From NCBI GenBank assembly GCA_002943765.1, contig PQWQ01000014.1:124001-188000 (forward strand): a stretch of DNA of 64,000 nucleotides. Direction: 5' to 3'. Within the stretch, counting starts at the first letter, position 1, and each line of letters starts with the position of its first letter. The notes below the pieces were generated by a model. That model did not search any database, was not told where the DNA came from, and worked only from the letters and a program-made list of their open reading frames with translations. The position numbers and the translations under genes are program-made. The stretch comes from Psoroptes ovis. Lineage: Eukaryota; Arthropoda; Arachnida; Sarcoptiformes; Psoroptidae. Below are positions 21,476 to 33,600 of the stretch, one piece after another.

Positions 21476-22740
21476 TTTTGTTCATTTAAAAGATGATTTT
21501 ACTTGAATTCAATCAATTATTTGTTGTATAGTATCTTTTTATTATGATAGAAAAAAATAAATGAATGGAAACATTAAAAAAGCTAATTAAAATCAATAAT
21601 AATCAATTAAAACAATGAAAAAAACAATGAAATTAAAAACCAAACAAACAATATAACTTACATTGAAATTTTCTTCGTTTTTTAAAATAATAATTGATTT
21701 TATTTGTCTCTAATTTGTTTTAAGTTGATTCAAACAAAACAATAATCAGTCATTTCTAATTGAAAATAAAATTTTGTGAATATCCTTGAATAGATGATGA
21801 TAAATAAACAGGAAAATTTAATGATGAAGAAATAAAATCCAAAATTTGGGATGTGTTTATGCAATCGATGATAAAACAAACAAACGACAACCAAATTCAA
21901 ACGTAAATAAATCACAAAATAATAAAACTAAAAATTTCCGAGTTCAAAAAATAAAAATAAAAACAAATCAACCCAAAAACAAAATCAGCTGAATACAAAC
22001 ATACCAATCATACGCTGCCATCTTTGATCATTTTCGCAAAAAGAAGAAAATTTAAATTTGAATTAGATTTCAGAAAAAACCAAAATTTGAAAAAATTGAT
22101 TTGAAAAATTCAATTAAAATTATAGAAATTTGCGATTTCAAATGGTTTGATGGTTTGTTTTGTTTTGCAATCAGAAATGTAAAAACTTCCGATCCTAATG
22201 ATAATAATCATCATCTATGGATTTCCCATTAATTATTCAAATATGATTTATTTGTTTCATCGATATACATCGATTTAAATCATCTTTGAATCATCATTTC
22301 GTAATGATTAATTGTGTTGGATGGTTTTTTTTTGTATTTTTGTTTTGGACAATTATTAGATCATAATTGATTGACCTAACTGATCATCAATTATTGAATT
22401 AAATATGGTAAAGAGATTGATTAATTTTTAATCAATTCAATGGTGTTTATTGTGGTCTTATCTAATCTTTATTATTACATAAACAAACAAAAAAGATGGT
22501 ACACGTCGACAATGTTGATCGCAGACTTATTGTTTGAATATTATTTTAATGGTATTTATTTTGATCGATAATTTGATTGATTATTTTTTTCAATTTATTC
22601 CTTTATTTCTATTAACAAAGAATCATTTGTTTTTTCTAGCACATCAATAGGATTTGATATGATCATTTTCAAATTAATTAATTATCATGTGCTTGGGCAT
22701 GTGTTTTCATCTAATTATTCCACTCATGAATAATTAAAAG
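21476..22740. other. Intergenic region upstream of WDR44 and the nonapeptide gene
   Basis: About 1.3 kb of AT-rich DNA between divergent genes, expected to hold the WDR44 promoter and distal control sequences of the neuropeptide gene. No open frame over 61 codons and no RNA gene was recognised. Confidence 0.45.
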
Positions 22741-22753
22741 TGATCGTTAAGCA

Positions 22754-22760
22754 TATAAAA
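22754..22760 (+). promoter_or_regulatory. Candidate TATA box of the nonapeptide precursor gene
   Basis: TATAAAA lies about 160 bp upstream of the ATG and about 30 bp before TCATTCATT, which could serve as an initiator. It is one of the few well-formed TATA boxes in the window, but many AT-rich matches occur by chance. Confidence 0.4.
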
Positions 22761-22917
22761 ATGGACAATAATCAGAAATCTTTTAATCATTCATTCAATT
22801 CACATTTAAGATTCACTATATTACGACTGATCAATACATAAAATTATTCTTGATATCATTTCATTATCATCATTATTATAATCATTTTATCATCATTTTT
22901 TCCATTAAATAAAAACA

Positions 22918-23517
22918 ATGTCGAAATCAATTATGAATATTATTTCCATAATTTGCTTTTTATCATTATTTTTAATGTTAAATGAAGTCAATTGTTGTTT
23001 TATCACCAATTGTCCACCGGCTGGTAAGCGTTCAATGATGTCATCACCATCATCAGCAGCATCATTGTCATCTTTATCATTAACAGGACCAAATCATATT
23101 AATAGAGAAGTAATTGATTTTCCTCAATGTTTCGATCTTTTTCAATTCAACAATTATTTTTACGATTCGTTCAGTGTACACGATGTGGTCCATCATTGAT
23201 TGGGCGATGTTATGGACCAAACATATGTTGTTCACCATTGCTTGGTTGTAACATTGGTGGCTTCGGTGCACAACGTTGTTCATTGGAAGCATATCATCCA
23301 ACATTATGTGTGAATCCTGGACCAAATTGTGGCCCGAATGGTAAAGGTGTTTGTGCATTGAATTCTACTTGCTGTACGAATGGTAAATTCATTTTGCTAA
23401 ATATTTGTGTTCAAAGTTAAAATTAATACATGTTAAAATTTTCTTTATTCTCCGATAGACGGCTGTTTTATGGATAAATCTTGTTCCGTCACGGAAACAA
23501 ATGAAATTCCTAATTAA
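22918..23517 (+). CDS. Oxytocin/vasopressin-like (inotocin-type) nonapeptide-neurophysin precursor
   Basis: A secreted neurohormone precursor. Exons 22918-23109, 23175-23382 and 23459-23517 join in phases 0 and 1 to give 152 residues. Residues 1-26 are a signal peptide ending ...NEVNC. It is followed at once by CFITNCPPAGKR, that is a Cys1-Cys6 ring nonapeptide, a Gly amide donor and a KR cleavage site. A linker of about 26 residues leads to neurophysin: CTRCGPSLIGRCYGPNICC, LGCNIGGFGAQRC, CGPNGKGVCALNSTCC and, across the last intron, DGCFMDKSC. The cysteine spacing follows neurophysins. Exon 1 holds signal, hormone and linker, and both neurophysin introns are at classical positions. The ninth hormone residue is Ala rather than the near-invariant Gly. 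Expected product: amidated CFITNCPPA acting on a V1-like GPCR. Confidence 0.93.
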
Positions 23518-23742
23518 GCTCGGAAAATGAACAATCAAAAGCGAAAAAATTCACCTTCAACAATCATTATCAAAGAATAATTGAATTTTAATTTAATAAA
23601 ATAAAATTTATGCACAAAAATTGCAATCGATTTACATAAAAAAAAATTTGTCTTTTAAATATTTCTAAAATTAACGAAAGTATTCAAAGATTTTCTTGTT
23701 AAGATTAAATTTTAATTCAAAAAAACTCAAAGTAAATCATCA

Positions 23743-24369
23743 ATGTCAATCGGTAAAGATGAAAATAATAATTGTCAAATAATACAAAATGAAAATGATG
23801 ATAATAATAATAATAATAATAATAAAATTCAATGTCGTATCTGTTATTCATATAAAAATTTGAATGAAAATATCAATGATAGATTAATTAGTCCATGTAA
23901 ATGTAGTGGTTCTATTAAATATATTCATTATTCATGTTTAATTAATTGTGTAACCAATAATTATAATAATAATAATAATAATATCGATAATTGTTTGAAA
24001 TGTGATATATGTAATCATAAATTGAACAATGTATTCAGAATAAGATATTCCAGTCGTACATTATGGGAATTTTTTCAATCAAACACTGATATACGTAATG
24101 AATTCATAATTATTGTCTTGTGGATCATATTCTTTCAATTATTTTTAATGATAAGTAATTTTTTAGACTATAATAATGAAAACATGACTTTCGATAAAAA
24201 AATGATGGACAATAAAAATATAAATAAACAATCATCATCATCAATGAACAAATTTTATTATTGGCATCATTTTTCAATACAATTTATATTTATAATATTA
24301 TATACATTATATATATGGGCTATCTATCAAAAATGGAATCAAAGAAATCTACGTATCATAATTTATTAA
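23743..24369 (+). CDS. Membrane-associated RING-CH (MARCH-type) E3 ubiquitin ligase
   Basis: A short intronless gene for 208 residues. The RING-CH (C4HC3) finger reads C31-x2-C34, C52-x-C54, H62-x2-C65 and C87-x2-C90, including the typical SPCKCSGSIKYIH and the loop before CDIC. Two hydrophobic helices follow, near residues 119-140 (EFIIIVLWIIFFQLFLMISNFL) and 178-200. This is the MARCH2/3/8-like topology, in which both ends face the cytosol and the helices recognise membrane cargo. Asn runs fill the N-terminus and the loop inside the finger. The nearest paralogue cannot be named. The gene starts 226 bp after the neurophysin stop and ends 26 bp from the astacin stop on the other strand. Confidence 0.87.
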   Translation: MSIGKDENNNCQIIQNENDDNNNNNNNKIQCRICYSYKNLNENINDRLISPCKCSGSIKYIHYSCLINCVTNNYNNNNNNIDNCLKCDICNHKLNNVFRIRYSSRTLWEFFQSNTDIRNEFIIIVLWIIFFQLFLMISNFLDYNNENMTFDKKMMDNKNINKQSSSSMNKFYYWHHFSIQFIFIILYTLYIWAIYQKWNQRNLRIIIY

Positions 24370-24394
24370 TAATTCATTTATTTCAAATAAAATT

Positions 24395-25410
24395 CTAGAT
24401 AATGAGAAAATTTTTAAATTTTTTACCCGTAAAAAATTCTCTTTTTGTCATTAGAGTGATCAATGTTTTAGAAGCCAAAAATGCTTTGATCGATGTCAGT
24501 GGGTTTTGATCGCTCAATTTGATTTCAGTCTTAGTTCTACTAGTTTCTTTATAACAATTATACAATTTTTCAATTTTCATTATATCGAATTTATTTAATT
24601 TATAATAGAAATAATTTTTATGTTTAGTTTTATTCTTCTTTGTAAAACAATTCGAATAGTATGTGATAGACTTCATGTCGAAAGATTTGAAAAATTCAAT
24701 AGTATTCATTGGATTCAATGTTTCGTTTTTTTCACTAGAAATAAAAATGATTTTATCATATGGATTACAATTCCATTCAGAATCATTTTTCAATGCTTTA
24801 CATAAACATTTATCATTTTGAAAGGATTCAATAAATTTATCACGATCTGGACGTTGATGTTCATGAGGTAAGCCAACAACATGTGCCAATTCATGTGTCA
24901 CAGCTTGCATTTTAGATAGATATGATCTTTCTGTTTTTGTGTCCAGCGTTACCACTGTCACATTGTTCACTATATCAACACCAGGTATTGCTGAAAATGT
25001 TGAACCATGTGTAATCATAGTGTAATATTGATGAATTGTTTTATTATATTTTATAAATCTTACACATGTATATTGATGAAATTGTTCTATTGCTTTCTCT
25101 ATTATCTCTGCATAATTATTCGCTAGTTAATTTTTGTTCAAATTTACAAAAAAATATATTTTCAAAAATTAAAAAATTCAACAATCAGTCCTATTGCATA
25201 CAAACATCGAATTTATATGGAATGATACCATTTTTCCATAGGTGAATGGTTATCTGTTGCTATAATGAGGATTATATAATTATTTTAGAAACATTAATAT
25301 GCCAATTACTCACATACATTATAACCTCTATCAAACGTATATGAATTATGAATTGTAATCATTATAATTAATATTATTTTCGATGAATTATACAAGATTT
25401 TCTCATTCAT
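24395..25410 (-). CDS. Astacin-family zinc metalloprotease (divergent)
   Basis: A secreted peptidase of family M12A. The model complement(24395..25105, 25206..25253, 25318..25410) encodes 283 residues. Exon 1 is a signal peptide starting MNEKILYNSSKII. Exon 2 gives ITIHLWKNGIIPYKFD, the canonical start of astacin catalytic domains. Exon 3 gives IIEKAIEQFHQYTCVRF and the zinc site HELAHVVGLPHEHQRPDRD with all three His and the catalytic Glu. Two oddities are visible. The propeptide is almost absent, with no FxGD switch. The Met-turn SxMHY is replaced by SITYY, losing the Met while keeping the Tyr ligand position. The C-terminal ~80 residues are basic and match no EGF or CUB module. The third-exon acceptor (GCAGAG|ATA) is a best guess. 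Confidence 0.82.
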
Positions 25411-26573
25411 TTTCCAATAATAACGGCTGGTATTTGATGATTTGATTACATTTTCTCACATTTAAGATTATGGACAGACAATATTAATCGACAAATGATT
25501 GAATAAAATTGTCTATTTATTTTTGAGAAAATAATTTCATTCAGACGAAATTAGCATGACATAATCGAAGCCATCAATTTATGCATGTTGAATAATAAAA
25601 AAAAATTGCGTAGTGGAAATCTCCAAAATAAAAAGTCAAATTATTTATCATTTAAAAATCATTTTAAAATAGATTGAATATGTAAATTTTATTTTAATCA
25701 TATCAAGATGTTTGTTTCTTGAAAATAATCGCAGATTGAGATTGTTACAGAAAAATTATTTTTATCATCAATTGATCGATATAAATGAATGGATTGAAAT
25801 TCATATTTTTTTCCACATTTCTTCCGCACTTGATATCAGAAATAAACCGAAAAAAATTAAATTATTGTTGGTTAAAAGCAAATACAAATTAGGAATACAT
25901 TCAACCCATGATCTAAGTTTTTCATTTTCCAATCTTTCCCCTCATTTTAAATGATTGAAGCAAAACTACATTGTGTCAACATGTTTCACTCTGATTTGCA
26001 CATCAATATTGATGTCTGTTTGTCAATCCCTTGCTTTTCCAATTTTTTTTTCTTCATTCAAATCAATCATGGAATTTGTTTGTTTTTCTTCGACTACAAC
26101 AAATGCATCAGCGTGAGAATATCTCAAAAGAAAAATATTTTTTGTTTTTCTGTGATTTTTTCGATGATCATAATAAGGGCAAATCAAATATATGTTTCAA
26201 AGATAAAAATAATGAGAATAATCAAAAATTTTTAATTATGATTGTGAAATCATTGAAAAAAAAATATCGTGTGCTTTGTGTGTGTGATATAATTTTCAGA
26301 ACATGTCACTTTAATTATTTATTTATTATTGTGATAGTTTTTTGTAGAAAATTTATTGAAAAATCAAAATTTGCGCGTACATGATGTAGATTAATAATAA
26401 TGGTCATTATTAAAACAAGAATTTAAAAAATTAGAATAATAATAATGATAGCACGCCATTACAAACACACGTTTAAACAACAATCAAAATGTTCTGCCAT
26501 CAAGAAACAATGAAAATTTTTTCATTTTGCTTCGTATTTTGTTTTATTTTATTTATTTTGTTTGTTTCATTTC

Positions 26574-26609
<36 letters not shown>

Positions 26610-27670
26610 GTGGACATGAAATTATTTTGAATAAATAATATTTTGGAATAATATCAGCTGTATGGATGATTGTTGTTGTTGTTGTTTCAAGTTTGTTGAT
26701 ATTTTTTCTACTTTTTCACAATGCTTGATTGAGATAAATGAGATATTTAGATATTTGTATTAATATACAAAACAAAAATTCATTTTGATCAAACAACAAT
26801 AGCAGTTGTCATTATTATAATCATGATTCCAATAATAATGACAATAATATTAATGATGATGATAATAATAATAAAATAATTATATTCAATGCACGCCCTA
26901 TGAATATATTTTATTTTTCATTTTTGAAAAAAATATATTTTTTCATTCATTTGATTCATTCGTTTTTTGTTTGTTGTTTATTCATAATTCATACAACACC
27001 TGAATTAAATATGATGAAGATGATGATGATGATGATCATCATCATCATTATAACAATATCATTTATTATTAACATTTCAAATTCATTCCAAACAACTGAA
27101 ACAATTGTATTATGAATTTTTCGCTTTTTTTTCAACTTGTTCAAAATATTTAAAATAATGTTTAAATGTAAATGACAATCACATATTATCATTGTAATAA
27201 TAAAACTCATACATTTCATCTCATTCATCATCATCATATTTTTTGATGCTATATGGCTGTTTGAATGGTAACATATACATTTTATTGTAGTATGTATGAT
27301 ATTGAATAGCATTAATTATTCAAAATTCAGGTTTAGTTTTTACTGTTATTTTATTTTTTCGCAATAAACAACAAAAAAATTCATGCCATCAAAGGTTTAT
27401 GGTGTTCATTTGTTCACCGTCAAGCGAATAACACACGATCCAAAATTTTTTGTTTTGAAAATAAAAAAATTCGCGGTCATTTTTTCAAAAATATTTTCAT
27501 GTTCACATCTATGACTATCAATTCATATTGATCAATCATGTAATTTGTTCATCGAATAATTTTGTCAATGAATTCAAATGTGATTCGCATCCATTCATTG
27601 ATTTTTTTCTTTTTGTTTGTTTGATTTGATTTTCTAAATTTTTTCATTTTGTTTCCGTTTTCGATTCAAT
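25411..27670. other. Gene-free region upstream of the NompA-like gene
   Basis: About 2.3 kb of AT-rich sequence with homopolymers and trinucleotide repeats, including (ATG)n at 26574-26609 and a (GAT)n/(ATC)n palindromic stretch near 27012-27045. Frames of 60-117 codons occur but are Phe/Ile/Asn-rich without domains. Presumably the promoter and 5' untranslated region of the downstream gene. Confidence 0.5.
26574..26609. repeat. (ATG)n microsatellite
   Basis: Twelve consecutive ATG/TGA-phase trinucleotides without interruption in non-coding DNA. Confidence 0.9.
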
Positions 27671-30600
27671 ATGTTTATAATAATCAAATCGATAAATATA
27701 ATCATAATGTTACCTGTTTTATTATCAGTTATAACAAGAGCTTTAATAACCAGTGATAATTGTTTTGGTGGAATTGAAACGTTTGAAAAATTATCGACAA
27801 CAAATTTTGAACCAAATACTGTTCCAATGGCTGGTGTGCTATTACAACAAGATAATGTTGCATTGACAAGAGATTGTATTAATTTATGTCGCCAGCAGCA
27901 AAGATGTACGACATTTTTTCTTGATTATCAACAATATCAATGTTTAGCATATGTTGAAAATACTAAACGTCATCGTGATCATTTACAAATTGTTAAAAAT
28001 ATAAATTTATTTGAAAAAATTTGTTTAAAAGGAATTTCTCGTCAAGAATTTGATCATATTTGCGGTAATGAACGTTTATGGTCATTTGAACGTGTTAAAG
28101 ATACATTTTTAGATGGTTTCGTTGAAAAAGAATTGACAAATGTCGCCGATCGTGAAGAATGTGCAAAAGCATGTTTGATTGAAATATCATTCATATGTCG
28201 TAGCGCTGATTTTGATGAAGTGAAACGTATTTGTCGTTTATCGAAAGAAAATCGCCGTACACAACCGCAAGCATTTGTCTATGTCAAAGATAGTCAACGT
28301 GATTATATTGAAAATCAATGTGCGCCAGCAGGTTAGTGAAATTTTTGAACAATTTTGCATTATTTCATGAAAATTATTTGTCTTAAAGAATCATTGAACT
28401 CAAAAAAAAACATAATTCTTATGATAATTGTCAATGACATTGATTATGAATATTTCATTTGAATGCGTTGTAATAATGATTATCATTATCATCATCATTA
28501 TTATTACTATTATTTACATTATCATTTCAAAACATTCAGGAAATAAAATGTTAATCAAATTTTTCAATATTTATTCAATTTAAAATGATAATATTCAACA
28601 TTGAATAGCATCAATTTCTGGTTTTTTTGGTGGATAAAAAATTCATATACAAACAATAACAATCGCTAAAAATTTCGTTATGGTCAAGTGATTTCATTTT
28701 ATTTAAATTTTTCACATTAATTCAATGTTGTTTAGATGTTTCATAATCGAATAGTTTTTTTTTGTAAACACAAAACAAATATATTTAGCATCCATAAAAG
28801 CTGAATGTACCCTGGTCATGGATCGTGAATTTTTTGAATATTTTAATAATGATGATGTTTATGATGATGATGATGATAATGATTAACCATCCATTTGATC
28901 TAAATTTTTTTGTATAAATTATTTTTTTTATAAATTTAAATAAATGAAATAATGATTATGATGTTTTTTTTCGCACATGATATATTAGGTCCTGCTTCCT
29001 GTGTTTATACAACAAAAATGAATACAAATGTATTTTCAATGGATTCATTACAATTTGCATCAAGTGTTGAAGATTGTCAATTACAATGTGATCGTGAACA
29101 ATCATTTAATTGTCGCTCATATGGTTTCATTAATAATCGTTGCATGTTGAGTAGTGATGATGAAAAAACGATCGGCAAACATCCATTAACGACAATGAAA
29201 GGTTCAATGTATGGTGAACGTACCTGTGTAGCAGAGCTATGTACGAATGGTATATTCACTTATGAGAAAATAACTGGACACATTCTTCGTTCAGCTATTG
29301 TTACGCCAGTTGAATTGCCTCAATATAGTTCATTAGGTGTCACTAGTTGGTGTCGTGCTAGTTGTGATATGGCACAATTAAATTGTCCAGCATTCACCAT
29401 TAATTATAAAAATAATCGATGTGAACGGTTAGATCGTAATACACAGGGTCGTATTAATGATTTGATTGTGGCTGATGGAGAAAGTTTTTTCGAAAAAATT
29501 TGTTTACGTGTACCACAAATTATGTCCCAATGTCAAGATAAATTTTGGGCATTCGAAAGAGTCTTAGGCTATGAACTGGCGCCTGTATTGTATATTAAAA
29601 CATTGAATTTTGTGCAAAGTCGTCGAGATTGTCAAGAATATTGTCTACAAGAACGAGAATTTCCATGTCGTTCAGCATTATACAATGATGAAACAACCGA
29701 ATGTAAATTATCAGCTGAAGATCGCCGCACAAGTCCTGGACATTATTATCGTTCAAGAAATCTTAAAATTAATTATTTAGAAAATCAATGTGTGCGTATT
29801 CATTCATCATGTCCATATCAACGTACAACGAATGCATATCCAACATATACTGATATTGTTGAAACTGATAATGTAATAAGTGCTGAAGAATGTGAAAAAT
29901 TATGCAATGATAATCGATATTTTTTATGTCGTTCATATGCATTTTACTCAAGTAATAGTCAATGTTTTCTATCTGGTGATGATTCTGTTAGTGCAGGCAC
30001 ATCATTCATTCAACATCGTGCTAATATTATTTATTACGAAAGACAATGTTCAAAATTATCAACATTGAATAATCAAACGAATAACAAAAATGATGGCATT
30101 AATGATATGATCGATGCAACAACAGATGATTACCCGATTCCATTAACACCATTGATTGGTAATTGATAATTCACTCATATAATTATAATTAAGAATTGAG
30201 ATTATAATTTTTCTTGTTTATTAGCCGATCGTATAGGTGAAACATCAACATTACCTCCAAGCATATTTACACAGTCGCCATCATCATATCATCAGCCATT
30301 ATCAACGCCAGCATCATCATCATTGTCACCAGATATTGATCCAAATAATCTTAATAAAGAAGTTGTCATAATCAACGGTACTCTAGGTGGCATCATCACA
30401 ACAAAAATGACAAGATTTCCTGAATCACTCTTGCCAACAATAGCACCAATGATAACAACTAGTCCTAGATCGATGGGATATCCAGGAATGGATTCATCTA
30501 TGAATTTCAATATGAATAATAATGATAATCGGGGACGACCACAATCATCATACGATTCTTTGCAGCCAGAAAATATTGATGCAATGGATGTCAGATATCC

Positions 30601-33600
30601 TATGCATTATTCTTCAAGTGAGTTTAATTAATTGTTTTTAGATGATTCTAATTTATTTTTTTCCAGATAAAAAATGTGCACCTAATGCCAGGTTTTTATT
30701 CGAGAAAGTTACGAGTTTTGAACCGATTGGTGGGCATCTAACATTATTATATACAGATTTACAAAATCCTGGCATTGTTACCGAATGTGCACGTCGTTGT
30801 GAACATTCTTCGCTATGCCGAGCATTTGTCATTGATTATTTTCATCAAACATGTCACGGTTTGTTTGAAAATAGTTCGGTTGGTTTGCTTGATTTACGTT
30901 TATCAATGGGCAAAGATTATTTTGAAGGTTTTTGTGTGCCGAATTTTGTCAATTGTGACAAATTTTGGCCATTTGATCGAATCATTGATCAAGCTGTCAT
31001 CGGTGCTCGTCCTGAAGATATTGTTAGATTTGTTACACGTTCAGAATGTCGGACGAGATGTTTAGAGGAGAAAAAATTCCGCTGTGCATCAGCAAGTTAT
31101 AATTCATTCACGCATGAATGTCATCTTTATTCAGAAACTAGAGATTCGGGTTCATTAACATTGCAATTCAGTAAAGGAATCGATTTCATGGAAAATCAAT
31201 GTGTTATAGGTATTCATCATCCCTTTTCATTGTAATTTTCAAAATCATTAATCTCTTTTTTTAGATGTCAAATCTTGTCGTTATCATTCTATAGAACGTG
31301 ATATTAGCATTGTTTCAGTCACAAAATCTGTTCGTGGAACATCAACATTTCATTGCGAACAAGCATGTGATTATGAAAGGGAATTCAATTGTCGTTCATA
31401 TACTTATTTAGATAATCCTGATGGTAGCCTGGCGCCAGGGGGAAATCTCTGTCTATTATCATCAGATAATCGTGCGACCAGTCATCAAGGATCGATACAA
31501 TTTAGACCTAGAGCATTATATGCTGAAAAAGATTGTCTTTATCAAAAAAATTTTCGTACAATTCCTTCGCATGGTGATCAGAGTAATCAATATCATTTTA
31601 CAGAATCAACTCCGATGATTGGGCCTACTAATTATGCTCCCGAACCAGAAGGATTAACTGCCAGAAGAACAGATTTAACGACTATCAAACCTGATTACGT
31701 ATATAATTCAAATATTATTAATCAAAATAGAACCATCAATGGTGATGGTAATATTAATGATTATGACCACAAAAACATTAATGTTGATCAACGGCCAACA
31801 TTCAATAATATGATGCATCTTCAACATATTCCATATCGTTGTTCTCCAAATGAATACACATTCGAAAAAACATTTGGTTATGATTTACGATATGCACAAA
31901 GAGAGCGAGCACCGATCGTTTCAAGACCTGGTGTTGTAAATTATTGTAAAGATGAATGTATTAGACGTGGTGATCGTTGTATGGCTTTCATAATTGAATA
32001 TGGAAAAGATAAGAATCAAAATTGTTTTTTTCTCACCGAATCTGCTTCGGAAAATCGAAACCAATTGAACAAATTGATGGGAACAACATATAATGAAAAA
32101 ATTTGCCTCAGAGGTCTGTTATAATAGCAATATTATTATTATTATTAAATTCTTATTTTTATTTCATTTTCAACTTTTCAAAAAAAAAAAAATGTTGACA
32201 AACAAATTAATTTCCTGTAAAATGGTATTTGGTATGATCATGTTGCAGAAAAGACATGTGACAATATTTGGACATTTGAAAGAATTATTGGATATACAAT
32301 AGATGAAATAGCTGATCGTGAAATAAATTCCATAATGTTTCGGACAGCTTGTCAAGATTTGTGTTTAGCTGAAAAAAATTTTTCATGTCGTTCATTAACT
32401 TATGATTATGGTAGACATATTTGTCGATTGTATCGTAATACAAGACGCTCAAAACCACAATCATTTCTTAAAACATCTGATCATATTGATTATTTTGAAA
32501 ATAAATGTACAAAAGGTTGTCATTGAATTATTATTTTAATTTTTCTTTTTGACAATAATTCAATTTTTTTTCATCCTACTTTCTGATATGTGTGATAATA
32601 TATATTTAGAATCATCAACATGTCAATATAAAAATTTTAATGATCGTCGTATAAATTATATTGATAAATTGACAATGGCATCAACATTAATCGATTGTCA
32701 GCGAAAATGTGATTCAGAATATTCATTCCATTGTAAATCAATCAATTATAATCCATTAACAAAAGAATGTTCATTATCGAATGAAGATTCATTATCAATG
32801 TTGAACGAAATGGATGATAATAATATTAATAATAATTTTTATCAAACAACAATAACTGAATATGAATCTGGCAGTATCTATAGTGAAAAAGGAACTTGTG
32901 AACAAGGTATAATTATGCATGATTGAAATAAAACAAAAAACACATATAAAGAGTAGATAAGAAAATATTTACATTGATTTTTCTTTTTTTTGTTTGTTTC
33001 ATAGTTAGCGTACAATGTAATCAAGATGATATGATATTGACATTAAATTTTGATAGCCCATTCATGGGTCGGGTTTATACGAAAAATAATCCATCCGAAT
33101 GTTATGTGACTGGCAACGGACAATTGCAGATGCAGGTATGATATGATTGAATTAAAATGAAAATGATCAGAATAAATTAATTAAAAAAAATGCAGATTAT
33201 TAATCCGATTTATGATTATTTTTTCAATCATAGTTTTCTATACCATTGAATTCACGATGTGGAACATATCAAGAGGTAATAATACTAGAATAATTTATCA
33301 TAATTTTCTTAGTTTTTAATCAAAATCATTTATATTACATTCATTAGAGTACAAGTAGTTACGTGAATGAAGTCATCGTTCAACAGCATTCAATTATAAT
33401 GACTGATAATGATCGAACTATACGTGTACTATGTTCTTTTGAATTATCTGATCAGACTGTTACATTGGGAAATGTAGAACAACAACAACAACTACAACAT
33501 CGCGATCAATTTCCAGAGCAACAAAAAACTATTCCAATACCGAATGGAATTGATGTTTCGTAAGTAAATTTTTATGTAATATTTAAATAACAAAATATTA

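Noticed and set aside
26031..26384. 117-codon frame upstream of the NompA-like gene
   Set aside because: Phe/Ile/Lys/Asn-rich translation typical of AT-rich non-coding DNA; overlaps another chance frame; no recognisable family.
28846..28883. GATGAT repeats considered as a possible repeat array
   Set aside because: Simple trinucleotide slippage in an intron; no spacers or conserved repeat units, so not CRISPR or satellite structure.
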